Source: DAHUXT01 sp036273675 (GTDB taxonomy: Bacteria > Chloroflexota > Ktedonobacteria > Ktedonobacterales > JADMIN01). Taken from it: 64,000 nucleotides of DNA. Position 1 is the stretch's first letter, and each line of letters begins with the position of its first letter. A model generated the notes under the pieces. That model was not told the origin of the DNA, searched no databases, and worked only from the letters and a program-made list of their open reading frames with translations. The stretch covers positions 14,853 to 78,852 of the forward strand of contig DASUHD010000110.1 of NCBI GenBank assembly GCA_036273675.1, written 5' to 3'. The translations under genes were made by a program, and so were the position numbers. This document shows, one piece after another, positions 34,170 to 43,121 of this stretch.

Positions 34170-35489
34170 TCATGCCATCACCAGAAACGCCGTCGAAGGA
34201 TCGAGATAGCTCCAGGTCGGCATACGGTCGGCGCCGCTGTCGATTAGCGTCGGCGCGTGACCACTCGAAAGATCGGCGATATATAAGCCCGTCGTGCTGG
34301 CGTGTGGCGCGGTGAGTGATTTGCCCTGCCATATCGCACTGCTCGCGCCGACAAAGACAAAGCGATTTCCCGTCGCATCCCATGGGCTGCCCGCGGCGGG
34401 ATGCCAACCGCTAACTTTCGCGGTATCAGTTGGTGTCGCACCCGGAAACGTGATGAGCGGACTTATGCTATGTCGCACGATGTCAACCAGCTGCCAGCCA
34501 CTGCTATCCTGCACCAGAATGCGTCCACCGGCTGGTGACCACCACGGCAGGGCGGCGGGGTCGGCCTCCGTCCACGAAAACACTGCTTTGCCTGGCTGCG
34601 CGACGTTCCAGACCTCGAATCCCTGGGTTGTCCGCAGCAACAGCCGCTCGCCATCGGGCGAAAACGAGAGATCCAGCAGGCCGCTCACCTCTCCCAGAGA
34701 ACGCGGCTTCCCGCCCAGTGGCTTGAGTTCAATGGCAGCTTTTGATTGAGCGCCAGACGCCAGATAGAGCAGCGCATCGTGCTGCGGCTGCCAGAGCAGC
34801 CGCGCGGGACGGTCGCTATTCGGCATCGTTAGCAGCGCGCCCGTCGCGATGACGCTGCCCGATGCGCCAGGAGCGCTTAAATACACATTGCCTTTGCTAT
34901 CGAGAGAAGCCAGGCGACTGCCGTCGGGAGAGAGCACGGGCAGCCCGGCGTTTTGGTCAACGGCCTTGCGCGCGATACCCACCGGCTGATCGGCCTGCGA
35001 GACGACATATGTTGCCCCTACCAGACCCGTGCCAGCGAGCGACTCGCGATAGAGCAGCCGGTTGCCGTCGGCATTCCACCAGGCGTCACTGCGCGCTAGT
35101 CCCGCCAGGTTCGGCGTGAGCTGAACGACGCTGCCACCACTCACGCTGCCCACGGAAAGGTCGCCCGGAGCGTCTGGCGCGCATAACAGACTGAGCGGGT
35201 TTGGTGGTGTATACCTCTGGGTGGTGCGCATGACGTACTGGTGGTGGTCGGGTGACCATGAGACGCTGACGATATTCCCCTCAGCTAACTGCCGAAGCCC
35301 CGACCCATCCGGGTTGATAGCCCAGAGTGTCTTGCCACGCAGAAAAGCAATGGTCTCGTTGCCGTTTTGCAAGCCACAGCCCGCAAGGAGCGCTATGGCA
35401 AGGCAGACGATGAGTAATATCCCGCTGCCGGCTATGCCGCGATTGCGAAGTACGCGTCGTGATTCTGATGTGGTGTATGCATCTTTCAT
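34170..35489 (-). CDS. Beta-propeller lipoprotein (TolB/WD40-like)
   Basis: A 439-residue exported protein. The N-terminus has basic residues, a hydrophobic stretch and the lipobox LLAGC, so it should be lipid-anchored outside the membrane. The rest shows repeated SPDG-type blades (SWSPDHH, VLSPDGSRL, SFSPDGERLLL, WWSPAGGRIL), typical of TolB/PD40 propellers. No catalytic domain is seen. The ATG at 35489 lies about ten bases after a -10 box, so the message is probably leaderless. It may bind a glycan, peptide or protein partner at the surface. Confidence 0.8.
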   Translation of the reverse strand: MKDAYTTSESRRVLRNRGIAGSGILLIVCLAIALLAGCGLQNGNETIAFLRGKTLWAINPDGSGLRQLAEGNIVSVSWSPDHHQYVMRTTQRYTPPNPLSLLCAPDAPGDLSVGSVSGGSVVQLTPNLAGLARSDAWWNADGNRLLYRESLAGTGLVGATYVVSQADQPVGIARKAVDQNAGLPVLSPDGSRLASLDSKGNVYLSAPGASGSVIATGALLTMPNSDRPARLLWQPQHDALLYLASGAQSKAAIELKPLGGKPRSLGEVSGLLDLSFSPDGERLLLRTTQGFEVWNVAQPGKAVFSWTEADPAALPWWSPAGGRILVQDSSGWQLVDIVRHSISPLITFPGATPTDTAKVSGWHPAAGSPWDATGNRFVFVGASSAIWQGKSLTAPHASTTGLYIADLSSGHAPTLIDSGADRMPTWSYLDPSTAFLVMA

Positions 35490-35498
35490 TGCGCCGCA

Positions 35499-35528
35499 AT
35501 TGTAGCCGGAAACAGCCGCTGCTGGCAA
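35499..35528 (-). promoter_or_regulatory. Promoter of the propeller lipoprotein gene
   Basis: On the minus strand TTGCCA (35523-35528) and TACAAT (35499-35504) are separated by 18 bases. The ATG at 35489 is only ten bases from the -10, which predicts a leaderless mRNA. Confidence 0.65.
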
Positions 35529-35586
35529 GTTACCTCATCTTTTTCGCCTCTAGCGTCACCGCGCGACGAAGCTGTCACAGACGAGG

Positions 35587-35595
35587 TGCTACAAT
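35587..35595 (+). promoter_or_regulatory. Extended -10 promoter of pepF
   Basis: TG-C-TACAAT (35587-35595) lies about 60 bases before the GTG start of pepF. No good -35 is seen. Confidence 0.6.
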
Positions 35596-35658
35596 TGCGG
35601 GGCAGAACCCGCCCCATCTGGCGCACTACTACTGATACTTATCCAAAGGAGCAGACGT

Positions 35659-37464
35659 GTGGCAACATCCACCAGCCTTCCGCATTGGGATATGACGGTT
35701 ATCTATTCATCGCTGGATTCCCCCGAATTTGCCGCGGGATTCCAGGCCGTCAGCGGCGATATCGCGGCGCTCGGGATACTCTTCGACGAACAACACGTAG
35801 GCAAGCGTGACCCGCAGCCACTGGACGATGCTACCGTACACGCGTTTGAACGTGTGATCGAGCGCTACAATGCCGTGCTTGCGACGTATCGCACGCTCAG
35901 CGCGTACATACACGCTTTCGTCTCGACCGACTCACGAGATAATCTGGCTCAGGCGAAATACAGTGAGTTGCAGGCGCACAGCGTCAAGCTCTATCAGCTT
36001 GGCACGCGCTTCACCGCCTGGATTGGCTCGCTGGATGTCGAAGGACTCATCGGACGATCCGCCATCGCCGCCGACCACGCCTATGCGTTGCGCCAGGCGA
36101 AGACCGAGGCGGAGCACTTAATGTCGCCTGACGCGGAGGCGCTGGCCGCCGAGTTGAACATCACGGGAGGCAGCGCATGGTCCAAGCTGCATGGCAACGT
36201 CACCTCGCAATTGAGCGTGCCAATAGAGGTTGACGGCACGGTTGAATCGCTGCCGATGAGCGTCATTCGCAATATGGCCGCCGATGCCGATCGCGAGACC
36301 CGCCACCGCGCCTACGTGGCGGAGTTGGCGGCATGGGAGCGAGTCGCCGTCCCACTGGCTGCGGCGATGAACGGCATCAAGGGCGAGGTCAACACACTGA
36401 GCGCGCGTCGTGGCTGGGCCACGCCGCTGGATGAGGCGCTCTTCGAGTCGAGCATTGACCGCCAGACGCTCGATGCGATGTTCACCGCCGCCCGCGAGTC
36501 GTTCCCCGCCTTTCGCCGCTACCTGCACGCCAAGGCGCGGGCGCTAGGCCTGCCGGTGCTGGCGTGGTACGACCTGCTCGCTCCTGTCGGCGCCTCTGGC
36601 CGCGTCTGGAGCTTTGAGGCATCGGAGCAATTTATCGTCGCGCAGTTCGGCAGCTATTCGCAGCGGCTCAGCGACTACGCCGCGCGTGCTTTCCGCGAGC
36701 GTTGGATCGATGCGGAGCCGCGTCCTGGCAAGCGTGACGGCGCATTCTGCATGCCCTTGCGCGCGGATGAATCGCGCGTCTTTGCCAATTTCAAGCCAAC
36801 CTACGATGGCATGAGCACACTCGCCCACGAACTTGGCCACGGCTACCATAACATGAACCTGGCGCAGCGCACGATGCTGCAGCGCAACACGCCGATGACG
36901 CTGGCGGAGACGGCCAGCATCTTCTGCGAGACGATTGTGCGCGAGGCGGCGCTGAAAGACGCGAACGCGCAGGAACGCATCGAGATCCTGGAGGCGTCTT
37001 TGGTTGGTTCGTGTCAGGTGGTAGTCGATATTACCAGCCGCTTCCTCCTGGAGCAGGACATCTTTGAGACGCGGCGCAAACGCGAACTCTCGGTTGACGA
37101 GCTAAACGACATGATGCTTCAGGCCCAGCGCGAGGCGTACGGCGACGGCCTCGACCCGAATCAACTGCATCCATACATGTGGGCGATGAAACCGCACTAT
37201 TACAGCACTGGGCGCTCGTTCTACAACTTCCCGTATATGTTCGGCCTGCTGTTTGGGCTGGGACTGTATGCCCGCTATCAAGCCGACCCCGAGGCATTCC
37301 GGGCGCAATACGACGACCTGCTCTCCTCGACCGGGCTGGCCGACGCGGCTACGCTGGCGGCGCGCTTCGGGATAGATACGCGGACGCCCGACTTCTGGCG
37401 CGCCAGTCTGGATACAATCCGGCGTGAGGTGGATCAGTTCGAGGAAGCGGTAAGCGAGAAATAA
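35659..37464 (+). CDS. pepF: Oligoendopeptidase F (M3 family)
   Basis: A 601-residue zinc peptidase. The HExxH motif is in TLAHELGHGYH, with the third ligand Glu in the following LAETASIFCETIV segment. The N-terminal helical region and the final YNFPYMFGLLFGLGLYA segment are typical of PepF/M3B proteins, which degrade medium-length peptides in the cytoplasm. The GTG at 35659 follows AAAGGAG. It diverges from the propeller lipoprotein through mirrored promoters. Full length for the family. Confidence 0.95.
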   Translation: MATSTSLPHWDMTVIYSSLDSPEFAAGFQAVSGDIAALGILFDEQHVGKRDPQPLDDATVHAFERVIERYNAVLATYRTLSAYIHAFVSTDSRDNLAQAKYSELQAHSVKLYQLGTRFTAWIGSLDVEGLIGRSAIAADHAYALRQAKTEAEHLMSPDAEALAAELNITGGSAWSKLHGNVTSQLSVPIEVDGTVESLPMSVIRNMAADADRETRHRAYVAELAAWERVAVPLAAAMNGIKGEVNTLSARRGWATPLDEALFESSIDRQTLDAMFTAARESFPAFRRYLHAKARALGLPVLAWYDLLAPVGASGRVWSFEASEQFIVAQFGSYSQRLSDYAARAFRERWIDAEPRPGKRDGAFCMPLRADESRVFANFKPTYDGMSTLAHELGHGYHNMNLAQRTMLQRNTPMTLAETASIFCETIVREAALKDANAQERIEILEASLVGSCQVVVDITSRFLLEQDIFETRRKRELSVDELNDMMLQAQREAYGDGLDPNQLHPYMWAMKPHYYSTGRSFYNFPYMFGLLFGLGLYARYQADPEAFRAQYDDLLSSTGLADAATLAARFGIDTRTPDFWRASLDTIRREVDQFEEAVSEK

Positions 37465-37486
37465 CGGACGACGGTGTGGGTGGGAT

Positions 37487-37519
37487 ATTGGGCCGGAATC
37501 ATGGAGATTTCGGCCCAAT
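37487..37519. repeat. Inverted repeat after pepF
   Basis: ATTGGGCCG (37487-37495) pairs with CGGCCCAAT (37511-37519); the inner GAA/TTT match lengthens the stem. It starts 22 bases after the pepF stop. No U-tract follows, so it is either a weak terminator or an mRNA-end stabiliser. Confidence 0.55.
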
Positions 37520-37627
37520 GTTATGCCAGGGCCTCTCCGCAAAGCCAGCAAGATGGGAGAAGCGTGTTTCTTCAGATGCGTGTAGACTTTGAGCATTGGT
37601 ACATTCAACCACCTATCGGGAGGCGTT

Positions 37628-38179
37628 ATGGCAAACGTGATTATAGGCGCGACCATGTCGCTAGACGGGTTCATGAGTGACCGCAATGGTGATGTGAGTC
37701 GTCTGTATCCCGACTTTGAGGCATTGCATGGCACAGACATGCTGCGGGAAGAGATACGGACGACCGGCGCGGTGGTGATGGGCCGCCATGCCTATGATAT
37801 GGCCGCAGGGGATTTCACTGGCTACGAATACCAGACGCCCATCTTTGTCCTGACGCATCATGTTCCAGAACAGGCTGCCAAAGGACAGAACGACCAACTG
37901 ACGATCACCTATGTCACCGATGGCGTCGAAAGCGCAATTGCGAAAGCCAAGGCAGCTGCGGGCGGCAAACAGGTCACAGTGGTCGGCGGCGCGAATACCG
38001 CTCAGCAATGCCTGCGTGCGGGGCTGGTTGACGAAATCCACATCGGCGTCGTCCCTGTGTTGCTGGGTGACGGTCTACGCTTTTTCGAGCCGCTGGCACA
38101 TGAGGGGTTGAAGCTGGTACAGACGCGAGTCTTCGAGTCCCCAACCAGGACCGATCTCTGGTACAGCGTGGTGAAGTAG
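37628..38179 (+). CDS. Dihydrofolate reductase-like protein (RibD C-terminal domain)
   Basis: A 183-residue single-domain protein of the RibD_C / YyaP-YwjB type. Family marks include the N-terminal ATMSLDGFMSD, VVMGRHAYDM, and VVGGANTAQQCLRAGLVDEIHIG with the NADPH-binding GG. Free-standing members are NAD(P)H-dependent reductases of unknown substrate. The ATG at 37628 has GGGAGG five bases upstream. It follows pepF by about 160 bases and converges with a small membrane protein gene. Confidence 0.9.
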   Translation: MANVIIGATMSLDGFMSDRNGDVSRLYPDFEALHGTDMLREEIRTTGAVVMGRHAYDMAAGDFTGYEYQTPIFVLTHHVPEQAAKGQNDQLTITYVTDGVESAIAKAKAAAGGKQVTVVGGANTAQQCLRAGLVDEIHIGVVPVLLGDGLRFFEPLAHEGLKLVQTRVFESPTRTDLWYSVVK

Positions 38180-38200
38180 CCAGATAACTCGCGCTCGCTG

Positions 38201-38443
38201 CTATTGTCGCCTTCTTCTATATTCATAGACGTAATAGAAGACGGCGGCAAAGGCGTTCAAAAATATGAATGCCACCGTCCAGGTCGATCTGGCGGTGTCG
38301 GACAGACTGTCGTTCTTCAGCATGTCGCGGAACATCCAGACCCAGAAGATGATCACTGGGATGATTAAGACCAAGGGAAGCCACTGCACTGGTGAGGATG
38401 CTGGCACAGGCGGCGTCGCAACCATCAGAACGAGCGAAGTCAT
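38201..38443 (-). CDS. Small two-helix membrane protein
   Basis: An 80-residue protein with helices at about 20-40 and 55-75 and a basic C-terminus (YEYRRRRQ). The arrangement resembles the PLDc_N domain found alone or before phospholipase D-like enzymes, but this is only suggestive. The ATG at 38443 has GGGAGGG at six bases; an ATG six bases upstream overlaps it. It follows the 262-residue acidic protein gene by 28 bases. Confidence 0.65.
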   Translation of the reverse strand: MTSLVLMVATPPVPASSPVQWLPLVLIIPVIIFWVWMFRDMLKNDSLSDTARSTWTVAFIFLNAFAAVFYYVYEYRRRRQ

Positions 38444-38471
38444 AGCCATCCCTCCCTGTCGTCGTGCGAAA

Positions 38472-39260
38472 CTATTCTTCTTCTTCTGGGGCGGTCATTC
38501 GCTCGACGCGACGCCGTGTCTGAAGGACCGCGCCCGCAAGCCCGTCCCACTCCGCTCGCGAGATTGGTGTCACTGACGCCAATGGGTGTACGCGCTCAAT
38601 GGTCGTGAAGAGCTGCGACTCAGCGAAATCATCGGGCGCTTCAGGCGCCGTGGCCAAGGTCGCAATCCGGTCACCCAACAGGAAGTGATACTCTACCAGC
38701 ACCCTGCCCGGCCCATTATGCATCCCAACCTCGTCGAGCGCCCCCACCAGGGATTCGTACTCGGCCAGCGCCGCCTGATGCTCGGCCAGAGCGATGTCGA
38801 GAGGATGGGTCTCGTTCGCTGCCTGCGTTCGTCGCTGGGCTGTCTCATCATCTTCATGCGCAGATTGCTGGCGCCGTTCCAGCAGTAACATGCCCATCGC
38901 TTCGTTTTCTAGCATCCGCTGGCGCGCAAGCCATGCCCGCACGCCGCGCACGCGTAGCGCATCGGGCGCGCCAAGAGGCAACGTGAGCGTCTCGGACGCC
39001 CATGGCGACTGCGCTTCTCGCCGGAGATCGCTAGCGATATCATCGGGTGTGCCTTCCGGCTCCTCCCAGTGCAAGACGCCACCCTGCGAGACCCACTCGC
39101 CCGCACTCGCCGTCTCGTCCTCATCCATCTCCGCGTCAGTCGTGTCACCGGGCTTGCTCTGGCCGCTGTGCGTCATTCCGTCACTCAGCGTCTCCCAGTC
39201 GAAGCCATCCCAACCATTACCATCATCTGGTTTGTTTTGATCGTCGCTGTCGCCTGTCAC
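38472..39260 (-). CDS. Hypothetical acidic protein
   Basis: A 262-residue protein with no family I recognise and no membrane helix or signal peptide. The N-terminal ~80 residues are acidic and look disordered; the remainder is helical (MLENEAMGMLLLERRQQS) and ends in a run of glutamates. The GTG has AAAGG eight bases upstream. It lies 51 bases after guaA on the same strand and before the small membrane protein, so the three may share a transcript. No role can be inferred. Confidence 0.65.
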   Translation of the reverse strand: MTGDSDDQNKPDDGNGWDGFDWETLSDGMTHSGQSKPGDTTDAEMDEDETASAGEWVSQGGVLHWEEPEGTPDDIASDLRREAQSPWASETLTLPLGAPDALRVRGVRAWLARQRMLENEAMGMLLLERRQQSAHEDDETAQRRTQAANETHPLDIALAEHQAALAEYESLVGALDEVGMHNGPGRVLVEYHFLLGDRIATLATAPEAPDDFAESQLFTTIERVHPLASVTPISRAEWDGLAGAVLQTRRRVERMTAPEEEE

Positions 39261-39311
39261 CTTGCGGGCCTTTCTAAATCCACCGAGAACCGCGCGGTTG
39301 GTCTAACGTCA

Positions 39312-40961
39312 TCATTCCCATTCAATGGTTGCGGGCGGTTTGCTGGTAATATCATAGACGACTCGATTGACGCCGGGTACCTCATTGACGATACGATTGG
39401 CGACGCGCGCCAGAATGTCATGCGGGATGCGCGCCCAGTCCGCCGTCATGAAATCCTCGGTGGTGACGGCGCGCAGGGCGACCATGCTGGAGTAGGTGCG
39501 GAAATCACCCATCACGCCGACGCTCTGTACTGGCGTCAGCACAGCAAATGCCTGACCAATCTGCCGATAGAGTCCCGCCAGCCGAATCTCCTCGATGAAG
39601 ATCGTATCGGCGTGGCGCAGGATATCCAGCCGCTCGGACGTTACCTCGCCGATCACGCGGACGGCCAGGCCGGGGCCGGGGAACGGGTGACGCCAGACCC
39701 AGTCCTCTGGCAGCCCCAACTCCCGCCCAACCTCGCGCACCTCGTCCTTGAAGAGATAGCGCAGTGGCTCTACCAACGAGAACGACATCTTCTCCGGCAA
39801 TCCGCCGACGTTGTGGTGTGTCTTGATTCGCTGGGCGGCGGCGGCATCGGCGGCGCTCGTGCTTTCGATCACGTCAGGGTAGAGCGTTCCCTGTGCGAGA
39901 AAGCGATAGTCCCCTGCCTCACGGAGCTTCTGTTGCTCAGCCTCGAAGACGCGCACGAACTCTTCGCCAATAATTTTGCGCTTCTGTTCCGGGTCGGTCA
40001 CGCCCGCCAGCCGCGTGAGGAACCGCTCGCTCGCGTCCACTGCCACCAGCGGGATACCAAGGTGCGTCTGAAAGGTGGAGACCACCTGCTCTGCCTCGCC
40101 CGTGCGCATGCAGCCGGTATCCACGAAGATACAGGTCAGGCGGTCGCCTATCGCGCGATGAACCAGGAGCGCCGCCACGGCAGAATCTACCCCCCCTGAC
40201 AGGCCACAGATGACCCTCCCGTCGTCGCCCACCTGTTCGCGGATTCGTCCAACCGCCTCATCGATGAACGCGCCAGGGGTCCAGTTCGGAGAGCAGCCGC
40301 AGACATTGAACAGGAAGTTTTGGAGCAACTCGCCACCCTGCGGCGTGTGGCGCACCTCGGGGTGGAACTGGATACCAATATGGCCGTCACCATCGGCCAT
40401 CGCCGCCAGCGTCCCTGATGTCGAACGCGCAACCGGAGCGAATCCCGGCGGAACCTCACCGACACTGTCGCCGTGGCTCATCCAGACAGGGATACTCGCC
40501 TGCTCGTCCGTCAGGACGCCTGTGAAGAGCGCGCCGACATCTGGTGGCGCGCCGCTCTCCTGTGGGAGCAGGTGAATCTCCGCTGGGCCGTATTCCCGCC
40601 GCCCGGTGTGCGGTTCAACCTTCCCGCCAAGCTGATGGGCAAGCAGTTGCATGCCATAGCAGATACCCAGCACCGGCAACCCACTACCGAGAATATCCTG
40701 GTCAACATGACGCGCGTTCTCGTCGTAGACGCTATCAGGCCCGCCTGAGAGTATCACTCCTTTCGCGCCAAGCCGCTGGAGGTCAGACAGGATCGTGGTC
40801 GCTGGAAGCAGCTCGCAATAGACTCGGCACTCGCGTACACGCCGGGCAATCAGGCGGCTATATTGCGAACCGAAGTCGAGAATAGCGATCATCTCGCGGG
40901 TCGGTTGATCGCTATTGGTGGATGTCGGCTGGGATGCGGGCTGCTGAAGACCAGAAGACAT
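39312..40961 (-). CDS. guaA: GMP synthase (glutamine-hydrolysing)
   Basis: A 549-residue enzyme converting XMP to GMP. The class I glutamine amidotransferase domain (about 20-220) has the nucleophile cysteine in GICYGMQLL and the His/Glu in GIQFHPEV. The ATP pyrophosphatase domain follows with GLSGGVDSAVAALL, and the C-terminal dimerisation domain ends at ...SKPPATIEWE, the usual GuaA terminus. The first ~20 residues are a Ser/Thr/Gln-rich extension. The ATG has GGAG ten bases upstream. Confidence 0.97.
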   Translation of the reverse strand: MSSGLQQPASQPTSTNSDQPTREMIAILDFGSQYSRLIARRVRECRVYCELLPATTILSDLQRLGAKGVILSGGPDSVYDENARHVDQDILGSGLPVLGICYGMQLLAHQLGGKVEPHTGRREYGPAEIHLLPQESGAPPDVGALFTGVLTDEQASIPVWMSHGDSVGEVPPGFAPVARSTSGTLAAMADGDGHIGIQFHPEVRHTPQGGELLQNFLFNVCGCSPNWTPGAFIDEAVGRIREQVGDDGRVICGLSGGVDSAVAALLVHRAIGDRLTCIFVDTGCMRTGEAEQVVSTFQTHLGIPLVAVDASERFLTRLAGVTDPEQKRKIIGEEFVRVFEAEQQKLREAGDYRFLAQGTLYPDVIESTSAADAAAAQRIKTHHNVGGLPEKMSFSLVEPLRYLFKDEVREVGRELGLPEDWVWRHPFPGPGLAVRVIGEVTSERLDILRHADTIFIEEIRLAGLYRQIGQAFAVLTPVQSVGVMGDFRTYSSMVALRAVTTEDFMTADWARIPHDILARVANRIVNEVPGVNRVVYDITSKPPATIEWE

Positions 40962-41184
40962 GGCAGGCAGACTCCATCTGTTTGGGCTAGGCTCCGGCGT
41001 GGTACGGTATCGCTTGACCAGGGCAACGCCAAAGCACCTGGATGCTCATAGTCTATTATCTGCTACCAAACTGGGGTGAGGCAAGCGCCAACACCGTTAG
41101 CACGATGACACCGCGATACAACTATTGGCCAGTTGCTGCCGGTAGCGCGATAGCCTGGCAGGTGACGTAACAACTTCGGCGGCG
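40962..41184. other. Divergent intergenic region, guaA / fmdB
   Basis: This stretch separates leftward guaA from the rightward fmdB promoter. The minus-strand promoter of guaA must lie here, but no convincing box pair stood out. Confidence 0.4.
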
Positions 41185-41193
41185 TGCTATACT
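41185..41193 (+). promoter_or_regulatory. Extended -10 promoter of the fmdB-dtd-rsmI operon
   Basis: TG-C-TATACT (41185-41193) is a near-perfect extended -10. Transcription should start near 41200, leaving a leader of about 100 bases that contains a perfect inverted repeat. Confidence 0.65.
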
Positions 41194-41211
41194 ATGTTGT
41201 GGGAAGTATCA

Positions 41212-41232
41212 GGTATGATGCAGGATCATACC
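41212..41232. promoter_or_regulatory. Perfect inverted repeat in the fmdB leader
   Basis: GGTATGAT (41212-41219) pairs with ATCATACC (41225-41232) around GCAGG. It lies just after the predicted start of transcription. It could be an operator for a dimeric repressor or a short RNA hairpin. Confidence 0.6.
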
Positions 41233-41297
41233 CTTTCCTGACGAGTATCTGGTCGAGTTCAAATTATTCGTATCGAATCCAAGGAGTGCGCGCTGAT

Positions 41298-41645
41298 ATG
41301 CCCACTTACCAGTATCTTTGTGAATCGTGTGGTCACCGTTTTGACATCTTCCAGCATTTTGCGGATGCGCCCCTGACCACCTGCCCCAATTGTTCCGGTC
41401 AAATCCATCGCGTGTTGTTCCCCGCTGGGATCGTCTTCAAAGGCTCAGGCTTTTATAAGACTGATAGCCGTGGCGCGTCATCCGCCACTGATGTCGCCCC
41501 AACAGTCGAGGAAAACGGCCACGCCAGCGCAGCCTCTTCGAATGGTTCCGAAAAGGCGGCGGCCAAGACAGAAACCACTACTGAGTCAAGTCCATCCGCC
41601 AAGGCTGAGACTGCACCAGCCAGCGGCGCTTCAGCGGACCACTGA
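41298..41645 (+). CDS. FmdB family zinc-ribbon protein
   Basis: A 115-residue protein. The first ~55 residues are the FmdB/CxxC zinc ribbon: MPTYQYLCESCGHRFD, then TTCPNCSG and a GFYKTD end. The remaining ~55 residues are a low-complexity Ala/Ser/Glu/Lys tail. FmdB-type proteins are putative regulators of unclear function. The ATG at 41298 follows AAGGAG at 11 bases. It is the first gene of an operon with dtd, five bases apart. Confidence 0.9.
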   Translation: MPTYQYLCESCGHRFDIFQHFADAPLTTCPNCSGQIHRVLFPAGIVFKGSGFYKTDSRGASSATDVAPTVEENGHASAASSNGSEKAAAKTETTTESSPSAKAETAPASGASADH

Positions 41646-41649
41646 CCGC

Positions 41650-42108
41650 ATGCGCGCGGTTATTCAGCGGGCGACACGTGGGCGAGTTGTCGTTGACGGA
41701 GAAACCGTCGGGACACTCGATCCCCTGCCGGGGCTGGTCGTGCTGGTTGGTGTCGGCCCAGGCGATTCCGAGGCGCAGGCGATGCTACTTGCCGACAAAA
41801 TCGCCGGGCTGCGTATCTTCGCCGACGAGGAAGGAAAGACTAACCGCTCGCTCGTAGATATTGGTGGCGGGGCGCTCGTCGTTTCACAGTTCACGCTGTT
41901 TGCCGATTTACGACGCGGCAGACGACCCGGCTATACGACCGCAGCCTCACCAGACGTCGCCGAACCACTGGTCGCGCGTGTGATGGAGGCGTTGCGTGCG
42001 CTGGGTGTGCCAGTGCAGGGCGGGCGATTCGGCGCTGATATGCAGGTTGAGCTGGTGAACGATGGCCCATTCACCATTGTGTTCGATACTGATCTGTGGC
42101 AGAACTAA
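41650..42108 (+). CDS. dtd: D-aminoacyl-tRNA deacylase
   Basis: A 152-residue DTD enzyme that hydrolyses D-aminoacyl-tRNAs (and Gly-tRNA-Ala) in the cytoplasm. The motifs SQFTLFAD and NDGPFTIVFD are present. The SQxT loop matches; the usual cross-subunit GP motif is seen as DGPFT. It starts five bases after the fmdB stop and ends overlapping the coding region upstream of rsmI. Confidence 0.94.
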   Translation: MRAVIQRATRGRVVVDGETVGTLDPLPGLVVLVGVGPGDSEAQAMLLADKIAGLRIFADEEGKTNRSLVDIGGGALVVSQFTLFADLRRGRRPGYTTAASPDVAEPLVARVMEALRALGVPVQGGRFGADMQVELVNDGPFTIVFDTDLWQN

Positions 42109-42122
42109 GGGACACGCTCACT

Positions 42123-42974
42123 GTGGGTACGCTGTATCTCGTCGCCACACCCCTGGGCAACCTGGAAGATATTACTCTCCGCGCCCTGCGAATTCTGCGT
42201 GAGGCAACGATTATCGCCGCCGAAGATACACGACACACGCGCAAACTGCTCAACCATTTTGGGATTGCCACGCCAACCATCAGCTACCATGAGCATAGCG
42301 GGCCAGCGGGCATAGCCACGGTGCTGGCGGCGCTTGCCGAGGGTGATGTCGCGCTCGTCTCGGATGCTGGAACGCCAGCGATCTCAGACCCCGGCGCGGA
42401 TTTGATACAGGCGGCGCTCAGCGCGGGATTCCCGATCGCGCCGATACCCGGCCCGTCTGCGGTCATCACCGCGCTCATTGCCTCAGGACTGCCGACCAGC
42501 GAATTTACGTTTCTCGGTTTTCTCCCGCGAAGATCGCAGGAGCGGCGAGCACATCTGCTGAGCGTCAGCCATGAGCCGCGCACACTAGTCATCTACGAGG
42601 CGCCGCACCGGTTGCGCGCCTGTCTGGATGACCTGCTCGCCGTGCTGGGTGATCGCGATGCCTGCCTCGCCAGGGAGTTGACCAAGGTCCACGAGCAGTG
42701 GTTACGAGGCACGCTCTCCACGTTGAAAGCTCGCTATGGCGGCCAGGATGAGCCGCGCGGCGAGTATACCTTAGTAATTGCGGGCGCTTCCCAAGCGTCC
42801 CAATCACAGACCGAGGATGAACCTGAGGCGCTTGCTATTCGCGCGCGCGACCGACTGCGGGAGCTTTTTGACGCCGGAAACGGCACCCGCGACGCGGCGG
42901 CGATTGTGGCGCGCGAACTGGGATTGCCACGGCGCGAGATGTATCGGCTCGCGCTTGATGTGGCTGAAGCCTAG
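42123..42974 (+). CDS. rsmI: 16S rRNA (cytidine-1402 2'-O)-methyltransferase
   Basis: A 283-residue tetrapyrrole-methylase fold enzyme. It methylates the 2'-O of C1402 in 16S rRNA using SAM. Marks are LYLVATPLGNLEDIT, AAEDTRHTRKLL, SDAGTPAISDPG, IPGPSAVITAL and LGFLPRRSQER. The GTG at 42123 begins with the conserved N-terminus and has AAGGGA about ten bases upstream; a GTG at 42096 inside dtd would add nine residues. It is the third gene of the fmdB operon. Confidence 0.94.
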   Translation: MGTLYLVATPLGNLEDITLRALRILREATIIAAEDTRHTRKLLNHFGIATPTISYHEHSGPAGIATVLAALAEGDVALVSDAGTPAISDPGADLIQAALSAGFPIAPIPGPSAVITALIASGLPTSEFTFLGFLPRRSQERRAHLLSVSHEPRTLVIYEAPHRLRACLDDLLAVLGDRDACLARELTKVHEQWLRGTLSTLKARYGGQDEPRGEYTLVIAGASQASQSQTEDEPEALAIRARDRLRELFDAGNGTRDAAAIVARELGLPRREMYRLALDVAEA

Positions 42975-43009
42975 CGGGAGGCGCGCCATTACTTCAAATT
43001 TCACAGTGT

Positions 43010-43039
43010 TTGACATGCGGAATGCGCGACTCCTATACT
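43010..43039 (+). promoter_or_regulatory. Promoter of tatD-cysS
   Basis: TTGACA (43010-43015) and TATACT (43034-43039) are separated by 18 bases, about 80 bases before tatD. Confidence 0.8.
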
Positions 43040-43121
43040 TTGTGTGGCCGCTACGCGGCTCAGACAACGTTACCGGATCACGCGGAAGACTCGTCAAGAA
43101 TCTAGTTGAGGGCCGCTCCTT

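Larger units (their letters stand above)
35494..35600. repeat. 13-bp perfect inverted repeat spanning divergent promoters
   Basis: CCGCAATTGTAGC (35494-35506) is the exact reverse complement of GCTACAATTGCGG (35588-35600). Each copy contains a TACAAT -10 box, one for the propeller lipoprotein and one for pepF. Confidence 0.85.
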
